Part shown: positions 1-7,412 of the stretch, piece by piece
Position numbering within the stretch: the stretch's first letter is position 1
Layout: the number at the start of each line of letters is the position of its first letter
DNA from: Chlorobiota bacterium
Lineage (GTDB): Bacteria; Bacteroidota; Ignavibacteria; Kapaibacteriales; NICIL-2
DNA: 9,712 nucleotides
Direction: 5' to 3'
Assembly (NCBI GenBank): GCA_003695605.1
Contig: RFIK01000023.1
Span: 1 to 9,712 of the forward strand
Program-made: the position numbers and the translations under genes
Notes under the pieces: model-generated
What the model was told of the DNA's origin: nothing
The model's input: only the letters and a program-made list of their open reading frames with translations
Database searches by the model: none

Positions 1-32
1 AGCCCTGCGCCAACAACGATGAGCTTTTTCAT
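1..32 (-). CDS. N-terminus of an FAD/NAD(P)-binding oxidoreductase, cut by the left edge
   Basis: Only the first 11 codons are visible, reading MKKLIVVGAGL. The stretch IVVGAGL is the first beta strand and the start of the GxGxxG dinucleotide-binding loop of a Rossmann fold, the same opening seen in CrtI in this window. The ATG (32-30) shares one base with the TGA (34-32) of the glycosyltransferase gene, a TGATG junction typical of translational coupling, which supports this as a true start although the piece is short. Following crtB, crtI and a carotenoid-type glycosyltransferase, it is probably another carotenoid-modifying flavoenzyme (a second desaturase, a CrtP-like oxidase, a ketolase, or a CruA/CrtY-type cyclase). 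That assignment is inference from position; the visible residues show only a dinucleotide-binding start. The 3' end lies outside the window. Confidence 0.75.
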   Translation of the reverse strand, partial: MKKLIVVGAG

Positions 33-1150
33 CACGCACCGTGCTCGACTGTGGAACTGCGATAGAGGCGTCCTTTCCATTCGACGCCGCGCCGACTATG
101 CCATCGAAGAAATGAGCTAATGCCAAGTGCGATGAGGAAGAGTTCAGCAATCGGATGAAACAGGCTTGGCCAGATTGGCTGGCGAAAGCGCAACGCTAAC
201 GCTACGCGCGCCACCAAGACGCTCGATGCAGCAACAGCAAACGGCATTGTTGGAAATACAATCGAGCCGATACATGGCACCGTGAACAATGCTACGTGGA
301 TTGCCAGCACAAAGACAAACAACCATTTGCGTCGGAATCCGGGGTAGAAGTTTTTCTCGAAACCTCGCCAAATTTCTCTCAACCCTGCGTACATCCGAAC
401 GGTGCAGAGCTGCTGCCCATCGCAGCAAAGTGCGCGCTGACCGCACGCGCGCCAGTGGCGGGCAAGTGCAGTATCCTCGAATAGTTCGTCGCGCACCGCC
501 GCGTGCCCGCCGACTCTCCAATACGCATCACGGTGGCAAAGCAAACACGCACCGTGAGCAAGTGCATATCGTGGTGCATTCGAAATAAGCTGAAGCGGCG
601 AGGGGAAGAGCGCAAACACGTAAAAGTTCAGCATTGGCATGAGCAGCCTTTCTGCCAACGATTTCACCTTGATACCTGGCCATGCCGAAAGCAGTGTGCA
701 GGAATGATGTGCTGCTGTTGCAAGAAGACGCTCGACTGCTCCAGAATGCAAACGAGCGTCGGCGTCAACGAACAGAAGCCATGTACCTGTTGCATTCTCC
801 GCCAGTCGGTGGCAAGCATGGGGCTTCCCGTGCCAGCCTGCCGGGAGTGCATCCCCGCCAATGAGTCGTATGCGACGATCAATATTCTCCCACGCCTTGA
901 CGATTGCAGCAGTTGCATCGTTCGATTGGTCGTCGTAAACCAAAATCTCCGTGACGAGCGCACTCTGTGCGCTGGCATACGCCAAGCATAGATTGATTCT
1001 CTGCTCTTCATTTCGCGCCGGAATCAAGATGCTGACAGATGCATCGTTGTCAACGACGTCCGATTGCGACGGCCGCAGAAACACAAGCGCGTTGACCACT
1101 GCAAGCACCGCGAGCGCGAGTGCTCCGATTGCGATGACCCACACAATCAT
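32..1150 (-). CDS. Membrane GT2 glycosyltransferase of the carotenoid CrtQ/CruC type
   Basis: A 372-residue family-2 glycosyltransferase that probably transfers a sugar from a nucleotide-sugar to a hydroxyl or carboxyl group on a carotenoid at the inner membrane. Seen in the sequence: an N-terminal membrane anchor (about 1-26); the GT-A entry motif ILIPARNEE (41-49); DDQSNDAT (73-80); the family-typical GWHGKPHAC (105-113); the metal-binding D-A-D (129-131); the catalytic-type E-D (225-226), with RHW at 231-233; RMYAG (252-256); C-terminal membrane segments at about 275-298, 303-320 and 330-347; and an end motif GVEWKGRLY (355-363). The GKxHAC, RMY and VEWKGR motifs match what I recall of staphylococcal CrtQ, and CruC of green sulfur bacteria belongs to the same broad family. 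The related HpnB-type glycosyltransferases are an alternative. Its ATG overlaps the upstream hydrolase stop as ATGA, and its TGA overlaps the next start as TGATG. Sugar and acceptor cannot be read from sequence. Cysteines are unusually dense at 202-249. Confidence 0.9.
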   Translation of the reverse strand: MIVWVIAIGALALAVLAVVNALVFLRPSQSDVVDNDASVSILIPARNEEQRINLCLAYASAQSALVTEILVYDDQSNDATAAIVKAWENIDRRIRLIGGDALPAGWHGKPHACHRLAENATGTWLLFVDADARLHSGAVERLLATAAHHSCTLLSAWPGIKVKSLAERLLMPMLNFYVFALFPSPLQLISNAPRYALAHGACLLCHRDAYWRVGGHAAVRDELFEDTALARHWRACGQRALCCDGQQLCTVRMYAGLREIWRGFEKNFYPGFRRKWLFVFVLAIHVALFTVPCIGSIVFPTMPFAVAASSVLVARVALALRFRQPIWPSLFHPIAELFLIALGISSFLRWHSRRGVEWKGRLYRSSTVEHGA

Positions 1151-1884
1151 CGTACATCCCGAATGATTGCTGCAACCGCTTGTGGGGCTTCGTCAAGCAC
1201 GAGATGGCCAGCACCTTCAATCCGATGCACCCTCAAGCGAGGAATCGTTGCCTTCCAGCGCTCTACTGAGTGGCGAACGGCTCGAAATGTCTGGGCACCA
1301 TACACGAACTCTACAGGCATCGGAAGGGACTGGTAACGTTGCGGTCCCTCCAGTGTTGCAAGAGCACCCAGGTAGCTGAGCGTTACCTCGGGGTTTTTAT
1401 CTGCGAACGATTCCATCAGGTGCGATTGCCCAGTCCGCCGGAACCAGAGCAGTGCATTGATTGCTGCACGCCCGATAGCAGAGTGGAACGTAAGCCGGTA
1501 TCCAATCGGACCTACTATCGGTATCGTGAAGAAGCGGAAGTACGGCGGCATGTACGCGAACAAATCGAGCGCAACAATTCGCCGGATGCGTTCGGGAATG
1601 CGGAGTGCAACTTCCATTCCAAGAGCCGCTCCACTGCAGGACCCAATGAGTTCGACTGGTGCTGGATATTGCATGATGACCGAGACAATTGCTGCCACAA
1701 CACTGTCGAGTGAAAATGGTTCGATCGGCTTCGACTGGCCGTAGCCTGGCAAGTCCAGCGCAACAATCCTCCACCCTTCGGGAAGATGCCCTTCCAATGG
1801 TTTGAACGTCCGGTGATCGCCACCCCAGCCATGCAGTGCGACGAGAACGCGATCACCGCCACCGAACTCAACGGCGTGTATCAT
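1147..1884 (-). CDS. Alpha/beta-hydrolase-fold protein with a Cys at the nucleophile position; candidate carotenoid acyltransferase or esterase
   Basis: A 245-residue cytosolic alpha/beta-hydrolase-fold protein with no signal peptide or clear membrane segment. Fold landmarks are in order: oxyanion-hole motif HGWGG (18-22), DLPGYGQS (44-51), nucleophile elbow G-S-C-S-G (81-85), VALD at the end of the next strand (104-107), and the histidine loop GAGH with His227. Aligned with the common L-V-G-H-S-M-G-G elbow, the nucleophile position is Cys83 (codon TGC at 1638-1636), flanked by Ser82 and Ser84. The usual acid motif GxxD reads G-A-Q-T (196-199), so the canonical Asp is missing; Asp107 could replace it. 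Cys nucleophiles at this elbow are known in dienelactone hydrolase and PHA synthase. The gene lies inside the crt operon: it overlaps crtI by 17 bp upstream and the glycosyltransferase by ATGA downstream. I infer a role in acylating or deacylating the carotenoid product, but the substrate is unknown. No good Shine-Dalgarno precedes the ATG. Confidence 0.85.
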   Translation of the reverse strand: MIHAVEFGGGDRVLVALHGWGGDHRTFKPLEGHLPEGWRIVALDLPGYGQSKPIEPFSLDSVVAAIVSVIMQYPAPVELIGSCSGAALGMEVALRIPERIRRIVALDLFAYMPPYFRFFTIPIVGPIGYRLTFHSAIGRAAINALLWFRRTGQSHLMESFADKNPEVTLSYLGALATLEGPQRYQSLPMPVEFVYGAQTFRAVRHSVERWKATIPRLRVHRIEGAGHLVLDEAPQAVAAIIRDVR

Positions 1885-3334
1885 TCCAGATACGCTCGGC
1901 AGTCATGCGACCACTGAGGACAACCATCGGTAGTCCAGTGCCTGGTGTGGTACTTGCACCCACGTAGTACAGCCCAGCAAGTTTGGGATCGCGGTTGCTC
2001 GGACGAAGTGGCCCCATATGCAGCAGCGCATGCGAAAGGCCGAATGCTGAGCCGTCGTACAGTCCAAATCGCTGCGACCAGTCCTGCGGCGTCCAGACAT
2101 GCTCGACCTCGATGGACGAAGCAGATAGCTCAACACCATGGTGATGGAGCCGGGCCAGCACTTGCTCTCTAGCCAAAGACACTGCACGATCCCAATCGAA
2201 GCTCTCACCAGCCTGCGAGAGGGTGGGGGTTGGAACAAGTACAAAGAGCGTATGCTTACCTGCGGGGGCAACTGCCGGGTCACTCCGTGATGGAAGGCAG
2301 GTGTAGAATGGCAGATCATCCGGGATGCGCTCCTTGAGCTGTTCATAGGCTTGCCGCACGTTCGATGGCAAGAAAATGCTGTGGTGGTGCAACTGAGGAA
2401 TATCGGCAGCAATACCCCAGTAGAACGTAATGACACCTGGTGTCATTGGCCAGGAACGGCTCGATGGATTTCTGCCAAGGAGGTGGTACGTCGTTGGTAC
2501 ATCAACGTTGGAGAGAACAACATCGGCCCGCACGAATTCCCCTGTGGCTACCTCCACTCCGAGAACGCGAGAGCCTGTTGTGATGATTGCCGAAACTGGT
2601 GCATTATAACGCAATTCCACGCCGATTTCTCTGGCACGCTGTTCAATTGCACGCACGAGTGAGTAGATTCCACCACGAGGATACCACAGTCCATAGTAGA
2701 GCTCGCCGAACGGAAGGATCGAAAACGTTCCTGGTAATTTGTACGGCGAACCACCGAGGTACATGGCATACGACCCGAGTGCGGCTCGGATTGTTTCGGA
2801 GCGGAAGTACCGCTTGAGCTGGCGGTCGAGTGTAGTGAACAATCCTAGTCGAAAAAGTTCACGCTTCGGCACTGGCGCAATCCACGAAACAACCGACGAT
2901 GCATTCCGAGTGACAAGATGGTCGAAGACTACACGAAAGCGATGTGCTGTCTCGTGAATGAACCGAGCAAGGGTGACATCGGCTGCCTCCTCGAAGGTGG
3001 AAAATTCTTCAACCAGTGCATCGAATCGCGAACTAAGACAAAGAGTTTTTCCCTCACGCCAGTAAAACTTCACCGATGGCTCTACCGGCGCCAAAGTGAC
3101 GTACTCATTCATCGCTGCACCACTTGCAGTAAAGAGCTGTTCGAACACCCACGGGTAGTTGATCAGCGACGGTCCTGTATCGAACAAATACCCGCAATCC
3201 TCAATGCGGTTTGCACGTCCGCCTGGCTGTGAATTCTTCTCGAGCACGATCACATCGAATCCCCGCATGCGCAGATGGATTGCAGCACTCAGCCCACCAA
3301 GCCCGGCTCCAATAACAACGACTGGATGACTCAT
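1868..3334 (-). CDS. crtI: Phytoene desaturase CrtI family (FAD-dependent carotenoid desaturase)
   Basis: A 488-residue flavoenzyme that introduces the conjugated double bonds into phytoene (or diapophytoene) at the membrane surface. Seen: the FAD-binding strand-turn VVVIGAGLGG (5-14), Glu32 ending the second strand, PGGR (37-40), DTGPS (52-56), the family stretch FGLYDGSAFGLSH (423-435), and the C-terminal desaturase signature from GLYYVGA through TTPGTGLPMVVLSG (454-475). Length is normal for CrtI/CrtN (about 490-510). The start at 3334 was chosen because it places the Rossmann strand immediately after MSH and overlaps the crtB stop as ATGA. A longer in-frame ATG at 3415 would add 27 residues with no homologous look, lying inside crtB. 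The number of desaturation steps and a C40 or C30 substrate cannot be decided by eye, so CrtN (diapophytoene desaturase) is the main alternative name. It overlaps the next gene by 17 bp. Confidence 0.95.
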   Translation of the reverse strand: MSHPVVVIGAGLGGLSAAIHLRMRGFDVIVLEKNSQPGGRANRIEDCGYLFDTGPSLINYPWVFEQLFTASGAAMNEYVTLAPVEPSVKFYWREGKTLCLSSRFDALVEEFSTFEEAADVTLARFIHETAHRFRVVFDHLVTRNASSVVSWIAPVPKRELFRLGLFTTLDRQLKRYFRSETIRAALGSYAMYLGGSPYKLPGTFSILPFGELYYGLWYPRGGIYSLVRAIEQRAREIGVELRYNAPVSAIITTGSRVLGVEVATGEFVRADVVLSNVDVPTTYHLLGRNPSSRSWPMTPGVITFYWGIAADIPQLHHHSIFLPSNVRQAYEQLKERIPDDLPFYTCLPSRSDPAVAPAGKHTLFVLVPTPTLSQAGESFDWDRAVSLAREQVLARLHHHGVELSASSIEVEHVWTPQDWSQRFGLYDGSAFGLSHALLHMGPLRPSNRDPKLAGLYYVGASTTPGTGLPMVVLSGRMTAERIWNDTRR

Positions 3335-4338
3335 GGGCGATACTCTGGCGTGACCAAACTCACCGGCACGATCCAATACTTCGTTGGTGGCAAGCAAGCG
3401 AACTTGCGCCACCACGGGACACTCGCTCGACGCTGTACATCACATTGTTGTTCGAGCATTGTCGTCAGCTCCCCATAAACAGCGATACATGCCTTGATAG
3501 CAGAGACGCATTGCAAATCGAACGCACCAAGTGTTCGTTCGGCTTCGCGATAGTAGTCCCACGCAACGCGAGCATACTCTCGGACGATTTGTTGTGTTGC
3601 TGGTTGATTGATGCCACTGAGAAACTCACGGTAGCTGATTCCGACCTTGCGGAAAAGCTCTTCTGGAACGTAACACCGACTGCGCAGGTCATCTTCGTAG
3701 ATGTCGCGAAGGAAATTTGTGAGTTGGAGCGCGATACCGAGCGACCGTGCGCTCGCGAGAGCTTCCTCGAGGGTGTGACCTGGCGCTGTACCGTACACAT
3801 ACGCCAAAAAGTAGCCAACCACAATCGCACTGCCGTATACGTAGCGCTCGATCAGCTCATCAAATGTCGCAAACGGTTCTGGGGCAATGTCGAAATTCAT
3901 TGCATCGAGAAATGCAACATAATGCTCTGGAGGAATGCGGTAGCGCCTTACAACATCGGCGAATCCCGCAGCGAAGGGACTCACTCCCTGGCGAATACTC
4001 TCGGCGAGGCAGCCAGCGTAGAGTGCACGATGGTAATCGTCACGCCACTGCTGCAAGAGTGCGCGTTTTCGTTCAGCTGTGAATGGAAACGTGTCAACTA
4101 TTTCATCGGGATAGCGCACAGCAGCATAGATCAGCTCGACATCTCGCCGCTTCGCATACGGAAGAAAGCGAGTCACGATGAAAAAACTTGTGCTGTAATT
4201 CCGGAGCACACGCCAGGCAGCATCGGAGAGAATTCGCCTGGCATGCTCATCGGTGGAACAGCCACCCAATGCATTGCGGATGTTGGCTTCGAAGCCGATC
4301 CACTGCTCGTACGTCCAGCTGCGAGTTGGCATCGCCAT
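3331..4338 (-). CDS. crtB: Phytoene synthase family (CrtB), squalene/phytoene synthase fold
   Basis: A 335-residue all-alpha prenyl synthase that joins two C20 (or C15) isoprenoid diphosphates head to head, the first committed step of carotenoid synthesis. Seen: the entry motif around YSTSFF and RFLP (48-60), the first Asp-rich motif D-E-I-V-D (78-82), the second Asp-rich motif with QLTNFLRDIYEDD (205-217; D212 and D216 for Mg-diphosphate), and RCYVP (221-225). Length is typical, with a somewhat long N-terminus and a basic tail after 300. MAMP at the N-terminus offers two starts, at 4338 and 4332; an in-frame stop 24 bases upstream of the first limits the choice. It is the first gene of the carotenoid set and lies 56 bp after the amidohydrolase stop. 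Its TGA overlaps the crtI ATG (ATGA). A diapophytoene (CrtM) or squalene synthase role is less likely but not excluded; the adjacent crtI argues against squalene synthase. Confidence 0.95.
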   Translation of the reverse strand: MAMPTRSWTYEQWIGFEANIRNALGGCSTDEHARRILSDAAWRVLRNYSTSFFIVTRFLPYAKRRDVELIYAAVRYPDEIVDTFPFTAERKRALLQQWRDDYHRALYAGCLAESIRQGVSPFAAGFADVVRRYRIPPEHYVAFLDAMNFDIAPEPFATFDELIERYVYGSAIVVGYFLAYVYGTAPGHTLEEALASARSLGIALQLTNFLRDIYEDDLRSRCYVPEELFRKVGISYREFLSGINQPATQQIVREYARVAWDYYREAERTLGAFDLQCVSAIKACIAVYGELTTMLEQQCDVQRRASVPWWRKFACLPPTKYWIVPVSLVTPEYRP

Positions 4339-4394
4339 CGAAAATTCTGATGTGATGGCTGCCTAAACTCACAGGGCTGGAGCCAAAGTTCCCC
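4339..4394. other. 56-bp spacer between amidohydrolase and crtB
   Basis: This is the only non-coding gap inside the minus-strand run. On the minus strand it contains an ACTTTGGC near its start and an AATTTTCG just before the crtB ATG. I find no convincing promoter pair, no purine-rich Shine-Dalgarno within 15 bases of the ATG, and no terminator. The one inverted repeat (GGCT-GG-AGCC, 4375-4384) has a 4-bp stem and a 2-base loop with no following T run. Read-through from ligA and the amidohydrolase into crtB is therefore plausible, though an unrecognised promoter could sit here or within the end of the amidohydrolase gene. Confidence 0.6.
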
Positions 4395-7300
4395 TCACCA
4401 ACCTGCGACTTCGTCCTCGACGTCCTCACAGTGGTACATGTGGTTGCGACGACGCGATGGTTCAGTGCTCGACTGCTCTCCACTCTGCAATGCTTCGAGC
4501 GCACGCTGTTCGAGCTGCGCCCGTAATCGCTGGTCACGCTGCCGCAACTGCGCATCGCGCCTGCGATCGAAGTAGCACCGGCCGTCTACGTATGTCTGCT
4601 CTACTCGCGAGAAGTTCGAGAGCGGATTGCCATTCCAGAGCACAAGATCTGCATCCTTGCCGACCTCGATGCTCCCGACGAAGCGATCCACCTTGAGTTG
4701 CACGGCAGGGTTGATCGTGCACATCTTCAATGCGTCCTCCGGCTGCATCCCACCGTACTTGATGCTCTTGGCTGCTTCTTGATTGAGCCGCCGTGCCATT
4801 TCGGCATCGTCGCTATTGACCGAAGTCACCACACCCTGCTCCGCCATGATCGCGGGATTCTGCGGAATCGCATCGTACACTTCGAACTTATACGCCCACC
4901 AGTCCGCAAAGCTCGATGCTGTTGCGCCGTGTTCTTTCATCTCACGTGCCACTTTGTAGCCTTCGAGAATGTGTGTGAACGTTTGCACACGGAACCCAAA
5001 CTCCTCCGCAAGCCGCATGAGGATCAGGATTTCGCTCTGCACATAGCTGTGGCAATGGATGAAACGCTGCCCGCGAACAACTTCGAGCAGCGCCTCCAGC
5101 TGCAAATCACGCCGAAACGGCAAACCGCGCGATGCTGCTTCTGCTCGCGTCCGTTCGTATTCGAGCGCTGCGCGGAAGGCATCGCGCATGATTTCCTCGA
5201 CCCCCATCCTCGTCTGTGGATACCGTGTGGTGAAGCGATCGCCCCAGTTCGATTGCTTGACATTCTCTCCAAGCGCGAACTTGATCGTCGGTGGCGCTCC
5301 GCGGAACTTCAAGCCTTCAGCATCTTCACCCCAGCGGAGTTTGATTAGTTGCAGTTGACCGCCAATGGGATTTGCTGAACCATGCAAAAGATGCGAGGCT
5401 GTCACACCACCTGCAAGCTGGCGATAAATGCTGATGTCGTCGGGATCAATGACACGCCCGATTTCAACTTCGGCAGTGATTGCGTGGGTTCCTTCGTTGA
5501 CGCCGCGGCTGATTGCAATGTGTGAATGCTCGTCAATGATGCCAGGTGTCAGATGCATGCCACGCGCATCAATGACGGTATCGCCCCCGCTCAAGCCACG
5601 ACCAATAGCGATGATTTTTCCCGCCCGGATCAACACGTCTGTGCTATCGAGGACTCCTGCTGCAGCGCAGGTCCAGACCGTTGCACCTTTGAACAAGACC
5701 GCCCGCTGTGGAGGTGGCTGCTCATACCCGAACGGTCCGAACGGATACATCATCACACCAATCGAGCGACGCTGCTCGAGCGGCATTCTCGATGTGGTAT
5801 CTCGGAATGGCTCGATGCGACGTGCACTCCATTGCCGCGTGCTCCCGTCGGCAAATACAGCGACACCGCCGATGGCATCCTGTGCACTATCGAGGCGAGC
5901 GCTCAGACGGAGCATACCGCTGCCAAGCCCGAGCGAATCAGCACTGACTGTCACTACAAGCGTGCCCTCTTGGAGTGCGACACGCGCCCGTGCGCTTCGA
6001 TCGGCATAGTGGACCGTCATTGACGGTTGGGTGCGGCTTCCACAAATGCTCAATCGAAGTGAATCGCTGCTGATCACGCCCTGCCAGACTCCCCGCACCT
6101 CCGGCACTGGTTTGGTGACGAGATACTCCTGTCCCTCGACGAACACCGAGAGAATTTCAGCATCCTCTGCAAAAAGATCATTGCTTGCCAACACAAGATT
6201 TGCACGGTAACCTGGCTGTACTTTCCCAAGCTGCGAGCTGACGCCAAGCAGCTCAGCAGGGCGCGTTGTCAGTGCTGATAATGCTATCACGGGCGATAGG
6301 CCGTACTGAACAGCACGGCGCAGACGTTGCCAGAAGCTCTGGCGATCGTCGAGCCGATACGTCGTCAGGCAGAACCACAACCCCGCTGAATCGCATCGGT
6401 ACGGATTTTCCGGCGCTGCATCCCAGTGCAGAAGCTCCTCGAGCGAAACATCGAGTGCGCGATCGTAGCTCGTTACATCGGGTACATCAGGGAAGCTCAG
6501 TGGCAGAATCAGTCTGGCTCCTGCACGTACCAATGACGGTAAGCGCCGATACTCTCTCCCCGTACCTACATAGATCGCCTCCAGCCCGTGTTCCTTGGCA
6601 ATTGCAGCAGCGCGGAGTATATCGTGCTCATCTTCCGTTTCGAAGACGAAGATGTGTTTTGCTGCCAATGACTGTGCAAGCGCCTGGAGTGCGACATTCG
6701 ACTCCGGGCGCTCGGTCAACTTGCCGGCCGCGTAGGCCCGTTGTGCTGCATCATACCACGCTTCATCGAAGAGCGTCTGCCGAATGAGCGCGATGCACCC
6801 CATCAATGAACTCGGATACGGCGTGCGTGAGCTCCCTTTGCGAAACGAGAGCAGCTGCGCTACATCGGAGCGGAAGGTAGTTTCAGCGAGTGTGCCACTT
6901 TTAGCGAGAACTAGCGCCGACGTCCCACGCATGATGCCATCGCCGACACCGAGATGGAGTGCACAGAATCCGAGCTTGCGGTAGCTTTCGATTTGGCGCT
7001 CGCTCAACGTGATTCGCTCGATCGCGCGCAAGTGCGGATGAATCGCCTGGTTCCAGTGAGTAGCATGTGGTGTTTGCGGTGTCTGCGCAGATTCATCGTC
7101 GTCGAAACGGTAGAGCGTGTCGCGCTCGAGGGCGTATGGCTCAATAAAACCAGCATAGCACCATAGTCCACGGCAGTCTCGAACGGTTGCTCCGCGCGGA
7201 ATCGCGATAGCCTGCCCGACGTTCTCGATGACGCCATCGCGGAGAACGACCGTTGCATTCTGCAGCGTAACGCCTGGCTCGGCGATGACAGTCAAGTTCG

Positions 7301-7412
7301 TCAGCGCCATGTAGCGAATTGGTTTTGCGCGGAGACCCTCGACCGGCCGGGTCGTTTGCTGTGCGCTGGTGCTGGCTACAAGGACTACAACTGCTGCGAG
7401 GAAGCGTTTCAT
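4395..7412 (-). CDS. Exported tandem amidohydrolase (degenerate N-terminal domain, intact metal-binding C-terminal domain)
   Basis: A 1005-residue member of the amidohydrolase superfamily (imidazolonepropionase/dihydroorotase-like). Residues 1-17 form a signal peptide (MKR, hydrophobic core, cut after T-S-A before QQ), so it is probably exported. The N-terminal copy (about 35-435) keeps the composite beta-domain start and the GYRANLVLA end (401-409), but has G-F-I-E-P-Y-A where PGFIDxHxH is expected, so the metal site is lost. A linker with beta strands (about 436-570) follows. The C-terminal copy (about 571-950) has TPGIIDEHSH with H629 and H631, Lys711 in TIKFALGENVK (a candidate carboxylated lysine), H786/H788 in FIHCHS, H814 in THILEGYK, and D868/D869 in NSDDAE: a complete binuclear metal set. 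It ends in a charged, probably helical tail (950-985) and an HMYHCEDVEDE segment. Tandem forms of about 1000 residues are familiar from Bacteroidota. Substrate is unknown; a dipeptidase-like or cyclic-amide hydrolase role is possible. The start overlaps the ligA stop (ATGA). Confidence 0.92.
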   Translation of the reverse strand: MKRFLAAVVVLVASTSAQQTTRPVEGLRAKPIRYMALTNLTVIAEPGVTLQNATVVLRDGVIENVGQAIAIPRGATVRDCRGLWCYAGFIEPYALERDTLYRFDDDESAQTPQTPHATHWNQAIHPHLRAIERITLSERQIESYRKLGFCALHLGVGDGIMRGTSALVLAKSGTLAETTFRSDVAQLLSFRKGSSRTPYPSSLMGCIALIRQTLFDEAWYDAAQRAYAAGKLTERPESNVALQALAQSLAAKHIFVFETEDEHDILRAAAIAKEHGLEAIYVGTGREYRRLPSLVRAGARLILPLSFPDVPDVTSYDRALDVSLEELLHWDAAPENPYRCDSAGLWFCLTTYRLDDRQSFWQRLRRAVQYGLSPVIALSALTTRPAELLGVSSQLGKVQPGYRANLVLASNDLFAEDAEILSVFVEGQEYLVTKPVPEVRGVWQGVISSDSLRLSICGSRTQPSMTVHYADRSARARVALQEGTLVVTVSADSLGLGSGMLRLSARLDSAQDAIGGVAVFADGSTRQWSARRIEPFRDTTSRMPLEQRRSIGVMMYPFGPFGYEQPPPQRAVLFKGATVWTCAAAGVLDSTDVLIRAGKIIAIGRGLSGGDTVIDARGMHLTPGIIDEHSHIAISRGVNEGTHAITAEVEIGRVIDPDDISIYRQLAGGVTASHLLHGSANPIGGQLQLIKLRWGEDAEGLKFRGAPPTIKFALGENVKQSNWGDRFTTRYPQTRMGVEEIMRDAFRAALEYERTRAEAASRGLPFRRDLQLEALLEVVRGQRFIHCHSYVQSEILILMRLAEEFGFRVQTFTHILEGYKVAREMKEHGATASSFADWWAYKFEVYDAIPQNPAIMAEQGVVTSVNSDDAEMARRLNQEAAKSIKYGGMQPEDALKMCTINPAVQLKVDRFVGSIEVGKDADLVLWNGNPLSNFSRVEQTYVDGRCYFDRRRDAQLRQRDQRLRAQLEQRALEALQSGEQSSTEPSRRRNHMYHCEDVEDEVAGW

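Noticed and set aside
1..1020. Apparent excess of the tetranucleotide TCGA (10 counted in the first 1020 bases, about 4 expected from base composition)
   Set aside because: Most occurrences fall inside codon pairs such as CTC-GAx or ATC-GAx and may simply reflect codon preference. Without a codon-shuffled null model it cannot be called a signal.
1868..1884. Possible frameshift or fusion between crtI and the hydrolase because of the 17-bp overlap
   Set aside because: Both proteins are complete at this junction: CrtI has its full C-terminal signature and the hydrolase starts with a normal first strand. Overlaps are the rule in this operon.
3445..4350. 301-codon open frame on the plus strand, antisense to crtB
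   Set aside because: It lies opposite a well-supported gene, shows no recognisable motif and has a Cys-rich, low-sense composition. It is explained by codon use of crtB leaving few stops in that frame.
4375..4384. Inverted repeat GGCT-GG-AGCC in the spacer before crtB, as a terminator
   Set aside because: The stem is 4 bp with a 2-base loop and no T tract on either strand, too weak for an intrinsic terminator.
4698..5348. 216-codon plus-strand open frame antisense to the amidohydrolase
   Set aside because: Same reasoning: shadow of a strongly supported coding region, with no domain pattern.
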